In this document: piece after piece, positions 1 to 6,516 of the stretch
Numbering within the stretch: the first letter of the stretch is position 1
How the letters are laid out: each line of letters opens with the position of its first letter
DNA from: an uncultured Bacilli bacterium
GTDB lineage: Bacteria > Bacillota_I > Bacilli_A > RF39 > UBA660
Direction of reading: 5' to 3'
DNA length: 14,063 bases
NCBI GenBank assembly: GCA_934096535.1
Contig: CAKOMC010000037.1
Coordinates: 1-14,063, forward strand
Translations under genes and position numbers: made by a program
Notes under the pieces: model-generated
Seen by the model: the letters and a program-made list of their open reading frames with translations, nothing else
What the model was told of the DNA's origin: nothing
Databases searched by the model: none

Positions 1-27
1 TTTCATAGAGCTTTAAACTCTATGAAA
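1..27 (+). terminator. Perfect 10-bp hairpin at window edge, possible terminator
   Basis: TTTCATAGAG (1-10) and CTCTATGAAA (18-27) are exact inverted repeats around a 7-base loop. An AT-rich but imperfect T tail (ATTTTAATTT) follows. It could be the terminator of a gene left of the window or part of the end of the decayed IS4-like element. The window edge prevents a choice. Confidence 0.35.
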
Positions 28-119
28 ATTTTAATTTAAGTAGTATTTTACTCGATTTCTACTATTTTATACAAATAAAGGCTGTTATAAAATCAAATTT
101 TAATATTGTTACTGATTTC

Positions 120-148
120 TTGACTAGATAAACTAGGTTTAATAATAT
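120..148 (+). promoter_or_regulatory. Putative sigma-A promoter in the leader of the IS4 remnant
   Basis: TTGACT at 120-125 is followed after 17 bases by TAATAT at 143-148. The -35 matches the consensus at 5 of 6 positions and the -10 at 4 of 6. Such matches are common in AT-rich DNA, so support is weak. A transcript from here would run into the terminator at 211-243, giving an RNA of about 90 bases or an attenuated transposase leader. Confidence 0.3.
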
Positions 149-210
149 TAAAAGTTTTTTTATACTAAAAAAGAGTAGTGCTTAAAAAATGTTATTAACT
201 TAAGAAAATG

Positions 211-243
211 AAGGTAAAAGGATTTGCACTTTTATCTTTTTTT
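211..243 (+). terminator. Rho-independent terminator upstream of the IS4 remnant
   Basis: AAGGTAAAAG (211-220) pairs with CTTTTATCTT (229-238), with one G-U pair, around an 8-base loop, and T residues run on to 243. It lies about 50 bases before the transposase remnant. It may protect the element from read-through transcription or end a short upstream transcript. A second small perfect hairpin (TTATCT/AGATAA, 251-266) follows. Confidence 0.55.
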
Positions 244-293
244 AATATGATTATCTTGAAAGATAAAGAGGTAATAGATTAGTTAGATATAAA

Positions 294-569
294 ATGTATA
301 ATATTCATAAAATAAAGAGTATTATAGGAAGTCCGAATTTTGTTAAATTTTGTAGATTAAATATGAATTATTTCATTAAAAGCAGAAAAATAAATCCAAA
401 GGATATCATTTATTACCAACTTAATAAGAAAGGCTTAAGCACAAAAATGGAAATATTAAACTTTAATAAAATCAACTATGTTAAAGATGTAAGTTCTCTT
501 GCACTTTTTAAACAAAGAAAAAAAATTAAATCCAGGGGCATTCATATATTTAATGCAAGAATCGCTTAA
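294..569 (+). pseudogene. IS4-family transposase, N-terminal remnant
   Basis: The 91-codon frame resembles the N-terminus of IS4-family DDE transposases of low-GC bacteria. It has the pattern of a basic 'IKSRKINPKDIIYYQL' stretch, then 'KGLSTKMEI', then 'LFKQRKKI', where intact members read 'SKQR...NP' before the catalytic domain. The match ends near residue 77, and the last residues and the TAA look unrelated. No DDE catalytic segment follows. About 30 bases later another frame carries the family's C-terminus (598-810), so the centre of the gene, about 300 codons, seems to have been deleted. No clear ribosome binding site precedes the ATG. The family call rests on remembered family patterns, not a search. 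Probably non-functional. Confidence 0.65.
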
Positions 570-597
570 ATCATTTTATTCATAATTTAAAAATGAA

Positions 598-810
598 GTG
601 AAAGTAAATAATAATATGGCGATTGGCATCTTTAAAAACACTTTAATTTATATTTTATTAGAAGAAAACCCAGATAAAATGAATGAAATGATGGATAAAT
701 TTCAACAAAAAATAAATCGGTTTATGGTTCCAGTAAAACCTAATAGGCAAAATAAAAGAAATGAAAATCCTAAAAATAGACATCATGTTAATCAAAGAAA
801 GACATTTTAA
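598..810 (+). pseudogene. IS4-family transposase, C-terminal remnant
   Basis: This frame (opened by a GTG that is probably not a real start) reads like the C-terminal tail of the same IS4-type transposase: 'AIGIFKNTLIYILL', an amphipathic linker, 'VPVKPNRQNKR', then a basic end 'HHVNQRKTF'. Intact relatives end with a similar 'R.....N.K.SF' tail. It is in a different frame from the N-terminal remnant, consistent with one internal deletion that also shifted frame. The catalytic glutamate region expected just upstream is missing. Downstream, 811-883 holds no recognisable gene. Confidence 0.6.
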
Positions 811-883
811 TATTGAATTTTAGTAGTCGCATTACAATAAAATATGGGTTAATGGGAACCTTGCCATTTTTATTAAATAACAA

Positions 884-926
884 AAACAAGAAACAATTTT
901 ATAATCATTAAAATCATTTCTTGTTT
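884..926 (-). terminator. Terminator-like hairpin after the RhuM-Fic gene
   Basis: AAACAAGAAA (884-893) and TTTCTTGTTT (917-926) are perfect 10-base inverted repeats around a 23-base loop. Read on the minus strand, the second arm runs straight into TTG after TTT, giving a T-rich tail. It lies 77 bases past the stop of the RhuM-Fic gene and faces the end of the IS4 remnant, so it could serve both strands. The long loop lowers confidence. Confidence 0.45.
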
Positions 927-1002
927 AATTTGTTTCTTAAGTTAATAACATTGCATTTAATATACTTTTTTAATTCTTTTCTATTATCTTATACTACTTT
1001 TT

Positions 1003-1944
1003 TTAATTTAGAAAATTCATAACTAAATCAATCATAACTTCTTTTTCTTTCGGATTAGACTCGGCAATAAGTAAAGTTAGAGAAGCTAAAGTATTATTAT
1101 CAATAACTTGTTTATTTTCTTTATATAGAAGATGATAATAATTTAGAAAATAAATAAATAAAGTTGCTGCTATTCTTTTATTACCGTCAATGAAAACATG
1201 GTTTTTAACAATCATATATAAAAAGTTAGCAGCCTTTTCTTCAATACTTTTATAAACATCATTACCATCAAAGGTTTGATAAATATTGCCGATTATTGAT
1301 TGTAAGCCTTTATTTCTTTCAATGGCAAAGATATCACTTTCTTCATTGGATCTTAATTTATTAATCACTTCTAAACAGTCTTCATATCTTATTTGTTTTT
1401 GACTACTATTTCCCTTAGGTTTTAATAAGTTTCGATGGTCATAATCATCTAAAAGGTCAAGGGCTTTAGAATAAGTGGCAATTACTTTTAGAATTTCTTT
1501 AGCATCAACATTTTCTAAATTTTCATTTGTTCTATTGGCAATATCTATTAATTTCACAGTCTTTTCTAAATAATCTAATCTTTTTTGATTTATGGCATAA
1601 CCCTTAATTAAATAGTCTTTTAATATTTTATTAGCCCATTTTCTAAAAATGATACCGTTTTGAGATTTTACTCGATAACCAATCGAAATAATCATGTCAA
1701 GATTATAATATTCAATATCACGGGTAACTTTTCTGTTGCCTTCATTTTGAACTGTCGCAAATTTTGCGACAGTTGAAGTATCAAGTTCTTCTTTTAAAGC
1801 ATTGTTAATATGTTTTCCTATAGTTTTAATATCTCTATCAAATAATATTGATAGCTGTTCACGATTTAACCAAACGGTTTCATCTTTCACATTAACTTCT
1901 AATTTTACATTTTGATTTTCAAATAATATTATTTCATTTTTCAT
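1003..1944 (-). CDS. RhuM-Fic/Doc fusion protein (putative toxin or AMP/phosphotransferase)
   Basis: 313 residues. Residues 1-120 match the virulence RhuM N-terminal domain ('VWLNREQLSILFDRDIKTIGKHINNAL', a helix-turn-helix-like region, then 'YNLDMIISIGYRVKSQNG' and 'FRKWANKILKDYLIKGYA'). Residues 190-313 form a Fic/Doc domain with core HVFIDGNKR at 249-257. Fic proteins transfer AMP, and Doc transfers phosphate, to a target protein. The canonical Fic core ends with a second Arg three residues after the first; here that position is Ala260, as in Doc-like proteins, so the chemistry is uncertain. No separate antitoxin gene is visible, and the N-terminal domain may act as DNA-binding or control module. 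A strong AGGAGG lies 5-6 bases before the ATG. The start is 18 bases past the broken cupin's end, so it probably shares that transcript. Confidence 0.85.
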   Translation of the reverse strand: MKNEIILFENQNVKLEVNVKDETVWLNREQLSILFDRDIKTIGKHINNALKEELDTSTVAKFATVQNEGNRKVTRDIEYYNLDMIISIGYRVKSQNGIIFRKWANKILKDYLIKGYAINQKRLDYLEKTVKLIDIANRTNENLENVDAKEILKVIATYSKALDLLDDYDHRNLLKPKGNSSQKQIRYEDCLEVINKLRSNEESDIFAIERNKGLQSIIGNIYQTFDGNDVYKSIEEKAANFLYMIVKNHVFIDGNKRIAATLFIYFLNYYHLLYKENKQVIDNNTLASLTLLIAESNPKEKEVMIDLVMNFLN

Positions 1945-1962
1945 GTTGACCTCCTGTTTGTT

Positions 1963-2394
1963 TTAATTTAATTTATTATACTCTTCATCACTTACTGGTT
2001 GGCACCATTCATTTGATGTATTTTCTCCTAGAACTTCAATAGCTATATGACTAAACCAAGAATCTTTTTTCGCACCATGCCAATGTTTAACATTTACTGG
2101 GATAGTAATAACGCTACCCGGTTTTAATAAAACAGCTTCTTTGCCTTCTTCTTGATACCAACCAAAACCAGCTGTACAAATTAATATTTAACCGCCATCT
2201 TTAGTTGCATGATGAATATGCCAATTATTACGGCATCCTGGATCGAAAGTTACATTAGCTAAAAATAATGGACATTCCTTAGGATTAGTTAAGGGATTTA
2301 AATAACTATTACCAATAAAATACTTAGCATAAGCCCTACTTGCTTCTCTTAATCCAAATACATTTTCTTTTGCAAATTCTTTCTTATTATTCAT
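1963..2394 (-). pseudogene. CMD-associated cupin, broken by one in-frame TAA
   Basis: Translation from the ATG at 2394 gives a cupin up to '...WHIHHATKDGG', then a TAA at 2188-2190. The same frame continues 'ILICTAGFGWYQEEG', 'LLKPGSVITIPVNVKHWHGA', 'WFSHIAIEV' and ends at a natural TAA at 1963, for 143 codons in all. That is the full cupin of the type paired with carboxymuconolactone decarboxylase-like proteins, metal-binding HIHH included. Relatives carry Gln where the stop lies, so a single C-to-T change (CAA to TAA) explains the break. Everything else, including frame, is intact, so the lesion is recent or a sequencing error. The CMD-like partner lies two genes upstream. The product would lose the second half of the beta barrel and should not fold. 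Confidence 0.85.
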
Positions 2395-2417
2395 AATTTT
2401 TTCTTTCTTATTTTCTA

Positions 2418-2458
2418 ATATATTTCTTAAATTATTATAAACTTTTTTAGAAATATAT
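2418..2458 (-). other. Inverted repeat between Nudix gene and cupin
   Basis: ATATATTTCT (2418-2427) and AGAAATATAT (2449-2458) pair perfectly around a 21-base AT-rich loop, in the 90-base gap between the two genes. There is no T tract on either strand. It may be a processing or attenuation structure, or chance in AT-rich DNA. Confidence 0.2.
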
Positions 2459-2484
2459 AAATTTAATTTAATATAATTTTTGTT

Positions 2485-2964
2485 CTAATTATTTTGGTCT
2501 TTTAAGCTTAGTTTTTCTTTTAGTCGTTTTATAAAAAAGGTCTGACTTGGATTAATACAAGTAAGAGCTTCTTCTAAAGTAAACCATTTTATTTTATCCA
2601 TTTCAGGGAATTCTTTAATACTACCAGACTTAGGTGGCCATTCTAAAGTAAAGTTATTACTTTTAAAATTAAAAATATCACCGTCAAAGTAACTTTCAAA
2701 CATAATGACTAGTTTATTATTAGATACTTTTTTTGAAGCTAAGTAATCTATTTTATTATTTAAAATCAAATTGGTTTCTTCACTACTTTCTCTTATAGCA
2801 GCATTTAAAACTTTTTCATTAGATTCTACTAAGCCTTTTTGGACTGACCAAGCGCCCTTATCTAATTTATCCCAATAAGGTCCACCAAAATGAGTTAGTA
2901 AAACATAATATTGATTATTTTCTTTTTTCCACAATAATATTCCCGAACTTCTTTTCATTTTCAT
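2485..2964 (-). CDS. Nudix hydrolase (MutT-like, COG4119-type)
   Basis: 159 residues. Nudix enzymes cleave nucleoside diphosphates linked to another moiety, with Mg2+ or Mn2+ held by the Nudix box. The box is at residues 44-66: G44, E50, R58-E59, E62-E63. All metal-binding glutamates are present, but the usual Gly near the end is Asn65. The preceding 'FGGPYWDKLDKGAWSVQKG' closely follows the pattern of the predicted NTP pyrophosphohydrolases of COG4119 ('GGPFWAKKDDGAWSIPKG'). The substrate cannot be told from sequence. The gene starts 7 bases after the CMD-like gene, so the two are co-transcribed. GGAG (2968-2971) lies 3 bases before the first ATG but 9 before a second ATG at 2958, so translation may start at residue 3. 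It may clean damaged nucleotides under the same stress that induces the operon; this is inference. Confidence 0.88.
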   Translation of the reverse strand: MKMKRSSGILLWKKENNQYYVLLTHFGGPYWDKLDKGAWSVQKGLVESNEKVLNAAIRESSEETNLILNNKIDYLASKKVSNNKLVIMFESYFDGDIFNFKSNNFTLEWPPKSGSIKEFPEMDKIKWFTLEEALTCINPSQTFFIKRLKEKLSLKDQNN

Positions 2965-2971
2965 AATCTCC

Positions 2972-3289
2972 TTAATCTTTATAAACTTCTTTTAAAAGAT
3001 TAAATACAGCCCATGCTTTTGGCCAGCCTGCATAAAATGCAATGTGAGTTACAATGCCAACCATTTCTTCTTTAGATATGCCATTTTTCTTAGCATTTTC
3101 TAGATGATACATTAATGAATTATCAGTTATACCCATAGACATTAAAGATACAACCGTAATAATACATCTTGTCTTTAAATCAATAGAAGTATCATTCCAA
3201 TTTTCTCCAAATAAGATATCATCATTATAATGAGCGAAATTAGGCGCTAATTTTCCTAGTTGGTCTCTACCTGCAGTTTGTTTTATCAT
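2972..3289 (-). CDS. Carboxymuconolactone decarboxylase (CMD)-family protein
   Basis: 105 residues from the preferred start. The frame matches small stand-alone CMD/AhpD-like proteins: 'TAGRDQLGKLAPNFAHYNDDILFGENW', then helix 'RCIITVVSLMSMGITDNSLMYHLENAKKNGISKEEMVGIVTHIAFYAGWPKAWAVF'. The AhpD CxxC pair is absent, so a peroxidase role like AhpD is unlikely. Many relatives occur with, or fused to, a cupin of exactly the type found broken downstream, and act on unknown small molecules. An ATG at 3313 gives 8 more residues, but GGAGG sits 7 bases before the ATG at 3289, and the predicted transcription start lies at about 3311-3313. The downstream start is therefore correct. First gene of the operon, driven by a MerR-type promoter. 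Confidence 0.88.
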   Translation of the reverse strand: MIKQTAGRDQLGKLAPNFAHYNDDILFGENWNDTSIDLKTRCIITVVSLMSMGITDNSLMYHLENAKKNGISKEEMVGIVTHIAFYAGWPKAWAVFNLLKEVYKD

Positions 3290-3317
3290 TTTTATTCCTC
3301 CTTCAAGTGTCATAGTT

Positions 3318-3350
3318 ATTATATAACACCTAGAGTTAATTCCAAGTCAA
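3318..3350 (-). promoter_or_regulatory. MerR-family-type promoter/operator of the CMD operon
   Basis: On the minus strand TTGACT (3345-3350) is followed by TATATA (3320-3325) after 19 bases, overlapping a TATAAT (3318-3323) after 21. The long spacer is filled by an imperfect dyad, CTTGGAATT/AACTCTAGG (3329-3346; 6 of 9 positions symmetric). A strong -35, an over-long spacer and a dyad between the elements are the hallmarks of promoters activated by MerR-family regulators that twist DNA, and the core resembles the GTTAAC-centred sites of SoxR/AdhR-like members. No MerR gene is in the window. Confidence 0.6.
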
Positions 3351-3372
3351 GAGTAAATTAACATAAAATTTT

Positions 3373-3397
3373 AAAAAAAGTAGCATTAACTACTCTT
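3373..3397 (-). terminator. Terminator overlapping the ATPase stop codon
   Basis: On the minus strand AAGAGTAG (3390-3397) pairs with CTACTTTT (3376-3383), one G-U pair, loop of 6, and a run of seven T follows the core stem. The upstream arm contains the TAG stop of the ATPase gene. It ends the HAD-DUF308-methyltransferase-ATPase operon and insulates the next, MerR-controlled operon. Confidence 0.75.
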
Positions 3398-4139
3398 CAT
3401 TATTATCAAATAATTTTTTTTGCATACCGTAAGGATTTTCCATATATAATTTATATAATTGATAGATATCGGTATCTTCATATTTTACTTCTTGAAAGTC
3501 TTTATTTAAATCTAATATTTTAGCATTACGATAACTTATTAAAATTGGCGAGTGGGTTGCTATTATAAACTGACTACCTTGTTTTACTAAGTCATCAATT
3601 AGACAAAGTAAAGATAACTGACTCTGGGCTGATAAGGCCGCTTCTGGTTCATCTAAAATATAAAGTCCATGATCAGTAAAACGATTTTGCATTACTTTTA
3701 AGAAAGATTCACCATGGGAACACTTATGAAGATCACCACCATAATATTTATAAAGTCTAACATATCCGCTTTGGGCTAAATTCTCTATTTCTGATGAAAA
3801 GTTATAAAAGCTTTCGGCTCTTAAGAAAAATTTCATTTTTGGTTTATAAATATTGGTAATTCTTAAATATTTATATAATTCGGATGTGGTATCATTAGTA
3901 TCATAAGTAAAGTTTTGAGTACCACCTTCTTTGGGTAAGCCTAAATTAACGGCGATGGCTTCGATGAAAGTTGATTTACCAATACCATTTTCGCCAATAA
4001 AGAAAGTTACAGGGCTATCTAGTGTTAATTCTGTAAAGTTTTTGACTACGGGAATAGTAAATGGATACTTAGAAAAATCTGGTATCTTTTCTCTATCTAA
4101 AATTATTTTAGTTAAATAAAGTTGGTTGTTAAAATCCAT
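3390..4139 (-). CDS. AAA/ABC-type ATPase (COG3910-like)
   Basis: 249 residues, complete. An ABC-class P-loop ATPase: Walker A GENGIGKST at 49-57, signature-like SHGES at 141-145, Walker B 'LYILDEPE' at 159-166 with catalytic E164 or E166, and H-loop 'ATHSPIL' with H196. Arg-rich 'FFLRAESFYNF' lies between. There is no transmembrane segment and no long coiled coil, so it is neither a transporter subunit nor a full SMC/RecF protein. It fits the family of predicted soluble ATPases COG3910 (about 230-250 residues), whose role is not established. Its single-domain form also resembles ATPase halves of defence systems, but no partner nuclease adjoins it. It is last in a four-gene operon and begins 42 bases after the methyltransferase gene. 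RBS: GAGGATAGGAT before the ATG. Confidence 0.85.
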   Translation of the reverse strand: MDFNNQLYLTKIILDREKIPDFSKYPFTIPVVKNFTELTLDSPVTFFIGENGIGKSTFIEAIAVNLGLPKEGGTQNFTYDTNDTTSELYKYLRITNIYKPKMKFFLRAESFYNFSSEIENLAQSGYVRLYKYYGGDLHKCSHGESFLKVMQNRFTDHGLYILDEPEAALSAQSQLSLLCLIDDLVKQGSQFIIATHSPILISYRNAKILDLNKDFQEVKYEDTDIYQLYKLYMENPYGMQKKLFDNNEE

Positions 4140-4181
4140 ATCCTATCCTCTATTATATAGTTAAATTTTTTCAAATTTATT

Positions 4182-5051
4182 TTACTCTTCGTATTTTTCT
4201 TTTTCCCAACGGGCAAAAATACCACAAGGTAATACTAAATCACTATTTTTTACTGGTAAGCCTAATTCGTCACTAGTAATATACCCCTTATTTTTAATGC
4301 AAAGTTTTAAGACATCTTCTAAAACATTCATCGATAAACCCGTTGTATAAGAATTAATTAAGAAAAGAATGGCATCATCACTTAATATTTTGCTACAAGC
4401 TTCGACTAAAGGATATAAATCTTTTTCAATGTCCCAAACCTGGCCGTTACTTCCTCTACCAAATGATGGGGGATCCATTAAGATAATATCATATTTATTA
4501 CCACGACGAATTTCTCTATCGACAAACTTTTTACAATCATCAACAATATAACGAATTGGTTTATCACTAAGACCACAGGCAGAAGCATTTTCTTTTGCCC
4601 AATCAACCATACCTCGGCTAGAATCAACATGAACAACACTTGCCCCCGCACTTAAAGCCGCCATCGAAGCGGCCCCAGTATACGCAAATAGATTTAATAC
4701 TTTAACTTCTCTTTTAGCTTCTTTTATCTTACTAATTAACATATTCCAATTATAAGCTTGTTCCGGAAATAAGCCGGTATGTTTAAATCCCATTAACTTT
4801 AAATTAAAAGTTAAATCCCGATAACTTACTTGCCAACTAGAAGGCATTTTAATATTTTTGATATCCCAAGAACCGCCCCCTTTATTACTTCTATTATAAA
4901 TGGCATCTATCTTCCCATTATAAGGATTATTAGAAGGCCATATAATTTGGGGATCTGGTCTTTTTAAAATAACATTATTCCAACTTTCAATTTTCATTCC
5001 ATTATCCACATCAAGGATTTGATAATCTAAAAAATCTCTAACTAATTTCAT
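4182..5051 (-). CDS. Class I SAM-dependent methyltransferase (RlmI/RlmK-like, no PUA domain)
   Basis: 289 residues. SAM-binding motif I is 'LNLFAYTGAASMAALSAGA' (119-137), the acidic end of strand 2 is D143 in 'VVHVDSSRG', and motif IV is DPPSF (193-197) after 'YDIILM'. This is the signature of the COG1092 family (RlmI, RlmK), whose characterised members methylate 23S rRNA bases. The N-terminal PUA domain of RlmI is lacking. Instead a roughly 110-residue N-terminal region ('DYQILDVDNGMKIESWNNVILKRPDPQIIW', then 'GGGSWDIK') typical of the short members is present, so the target is uncertain. The start is supported by AGGTGG 5 bases upstream. Only 8 bases separate it from the preceding DUF308 gene, so the two are co-transcribed. 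Confidence 0.88.
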   Translation of the reverse strand: MKLVRDFLDYQILDVDNGMKIESWNNVILKRPDPQIIWPSNNPYNGKIDAIYNRSNKGGGSWDIKNIKMPSSWQVSYRDLTFNLKLMGFKHTGLFPEQAYNWNMLISKIKEAKREVKVLNLFAYTGAASMAALSAGASVVHVDSSRGMVDWAKENASACGLSDKPIRYIVDDCKKFVDREIRRGNKYDIILMDPPSFGRGSNGQVWDIEKDLYPLVEACSKILSDDAILFLINSYTTGLSMNVLEDVLKLCIKNKGYITSDELGLPVKNSDLVLPCGIFARWEKEKYEE

Positions 5052-5059
5052 AAAACCAC

Positions 5060-5578
5060 CTAACTAAGTAAATATTTAACTAAAGGATCGATAAGTTCTA
5101 ATATACCATGAGTATAGAAGAAGAAACCTAAAACAACTACTTGAACACTAGTTTCATAATATAAATTAATACTTGTAAGAAGTCCTAAAACCATAAAGGC
5201 TATTAAGGTAAATATTCTTAATTTATACATTCTATCTCTACGATCATTATAATAACTGGTCTTAAGTAACTTAGCTATCCCCATTAAAGCGGTCCAACTA
5301 AGAACGGAAGCTGCTAACTGAAAGGGATTATTAAATGAAAAGAATAATCCTACTATACCAACACCTAGACTAATTATCATAGTATATAATCCTTCGAAAT
5401 CTTTTGATTTTCTAGTTAATATAAACTGAATAAAATTTAGGATAGCATAAAGTATCATAATCGTAAAGAATAAATTTTTAATATCAGTTATTTTAAATGT
5501 TGGAAGTATTAACATAACAATACCTATAATAATTAAGATAGTATCAATTACCATATCTACTTTTTGTTTTAATTTCAT
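5060..5578 (-). CDS. DUF308 (HdeD-like) integral membrane protein
   Basis: About 172 residues, strongly hydrophobic, with about six membrane segments in three hairpins: 'TILIIIGIVMLILP', 'LFFTIMILYAILNFIQFIL', 'LYTMIISLGVGIVGLFF', 'AASVLSWTALMGIAKLL', 'IFTLIAFMVLGLLTSI' and 'VVVLGFFFYTHGILELI'. Paired short helices, with a basic loop 'RRDR' between the fourth and fifth, are the pattern of the DUF308/HdeD family, whose molecular function is unknown (HdeD aids acid resistance in E. coli). An upstream in-frame ATG at 5590 exists, but GGTGAG sits 5 bases before the ATG at 5578, the same arrangement as in front of the methyltransferase and ZIP genes, so the later start is preferred. It follows the HAD gene by about 20 bases. 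Confidence 0.78.
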   Translation of the reverse strand: MKLKQKVDMVIDTILIIIGIVMLILPTFKITDIKNLFFTIMILYAILNFIQFILTRKSKDFEGLYTMIISLGVGIVGLFFSFNNPFQLAASVLSWTALMGIAKLLKTSYYNDRRDRMYKLRIFTLIAFMVLGLLTSINLYYETSVQVVVLGFFFYTHGILELIDPLVKYLLS

Positions 5579-5601
5579 AAATCTCACCATTTTTCTTATT
5601 T

Positions 5602-6390
5602 TTATAATTTTAAATTATTTATTTTTTGGATATCTTGGGCTAACTTATTTAAATAAGTACCTAAGTCTTCTTCTATTTTTAAAGTACTATAATTTTCTAA
5701 TAAGGGTGTACTTTCTTTTACGGCCACACTAGTTTTAACAACATAGGTCATAGGAATATCGTTATTAGAATCTCCAATACTCATTACTTCGTATGAATCT
5801 AAATCTAAATATTCTAAAACTTCACTAATACCTTTACCCTTGGTATTATTTTTATTATTAATATCATGGAAATAAGTTTTATTAGGAATTCTTTTTTCTA
5901 AATAAATAGCTTTGGAAGAATTAACTATAGCTACTTCGGGTATTTGGTCTTTGAATAAATATTTCATAGTAATCATTCGTTCATAATTATTAGATGTAAT
6001 AGTAAGGCCAACGATATCTGTACTTATATCATCATTTTTACGAATATAATAGTTATTACTAGCTTCATGGGCTAATAATTTACAATTATGACTACTAGTG
6101 AATGCAAATATTTTCCTGATAGTCTTACGCGATATTTTACTAGCATAAATTATTTCATTATTATCATATCTTTTAACTAAAGCTCCATTACAGGCAATAA
6201 TTATAGGATAAACGCTTAATTTACGCGCTAAGTTTCTAGCATGAATAAAGTTTCTACCCGTAGTAATAATTACTTTAATTCCCAAGTTGTTTAAGCGTTC
6301 TAATGCTTCTATTATTTTCTCATCAACCTTTTTATTTACTCTTAACGTTCCATCTATATCTATAAATATGGCTTTTAGCAAGTTAATCAC
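5602..6390 (-). CDS. Cof-type HAD-IIB phosphatase
   Basis: 262 residues. HAD motif I is DIDGT (11-15; nucleophile D11, acid D13), motif II 'IITTGR' (41-46), motif III Lys in 'NTKGKG' (K184/K186), and motif IV GDSNND (206-211). A large C2 cap lies between motifs II and III, and 'GKGISEVLEYL' is typical of the Cof/YwpJ group. These enzymes dephosphorylate sugar phosphates, pyridoxal phosphate or flavin precursors; the substrate is not predictable. Two starts compete: GTG at 6390 behind AAAGGA, and TTG at 6381 behind GGAG at 8 bases. The latter would give 'MLKAIFIDIDGTL', the usual family beginning. First gene of the four-gene operon, with a likely promoter at 6404-6433. Confidence 0.88.
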   Translation of the reverse strand: MINLLKAIFIDIDGTLRVNKKVDEKIIEALERLNNLGIKVIITTGRNFIHARNLARKLSVYPIIIACNGALVKRYDNNEIIYASKISRKTIRKIFAFTSSHNCKLLAHEASNNYYIRKNDDISTDIVGLTITSNNYERMITMKYLFKDQIPEVAIVNSSKAIYLEKRIPNKTYFHDINNKNNTKGKGISEVLEYLDLDSYEVMSIGDSNNDIPMTYVVKTSVAVKESTPLLENYSTLKIEEDLGTYLNKLAQDIQKINNLKL

Positions 6391-6403
6391 TCCAGTCCTT
6401 TTT

Positions 6404-6433
6404 ATTATACTATTTTTAATTTAAACAAGTCTA
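6404..6433 (-). promoter_or_regulatory. Putative promoter of the HAD-DUF308-methyltransferase-ATPase operon
   Basis: A perfect TATAAT (6404-6409) lies on the minus strand about 14 bases before the start codon, with a weak TAGACT -35 (6428-6433) after 18 bases. It is placed just after the terminator of the preceding operon, where a promoter is needed. Confidence 0.4.
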
Positions 6434-6465
6434 TAGTTTTTAAATTTAATCGTATTAAATTCTAT

Positions 6466-6510
6466 AAAAAAGATTCCAAGAATCAGTAAACTAAGTACTC
6501 TTGAAATCTT
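6466..6510 (-). terminator. Terminator of the thyX-tmk-yqeG operon
   Basis: Arms 6470-6481 and 6499-6510 (AAGATTCCAAGA against TCTTGAAATCTT) match at 11 of 12 positions around a 17-base loop. On the minus strand the stem is followed by TTTTTT. It begins 7 bases past the stop of the YqeG-like gene. Confidence 0.75.
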
Positions 6511-6516
6511 ATAAGT

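Noticed and set aside
97..815. Direct repeat ATTTTAATATTG at 97-108 and 804-815 as target-site duplication of the IS4 remnant
   Set aside because: Twelve bases of pure AT-rich sequence are likely by chance here, and their distances to the gene ends do not fit the element well.
2188..2190. TAA reassigned to Gln, which would repair the cupin
   Set aside because: Most other genes in the window end at TAA at the correct family length, so TAA is a working stop.
2041..2190. Second half of the cupin as an independent small gene
   Set aside because: No start codon with a Shine-Dalgarno sequence lies after the TAA in this frame, and half a cupin barrel would not fold.
3290..3313. Upstream ATG at 3313 as start of the CMD-like gene
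   Set aside because: It lies at or before the predicted transcription start and has no Shine-Dalgarno sequence; GGAGG fits the ATG at 3289.
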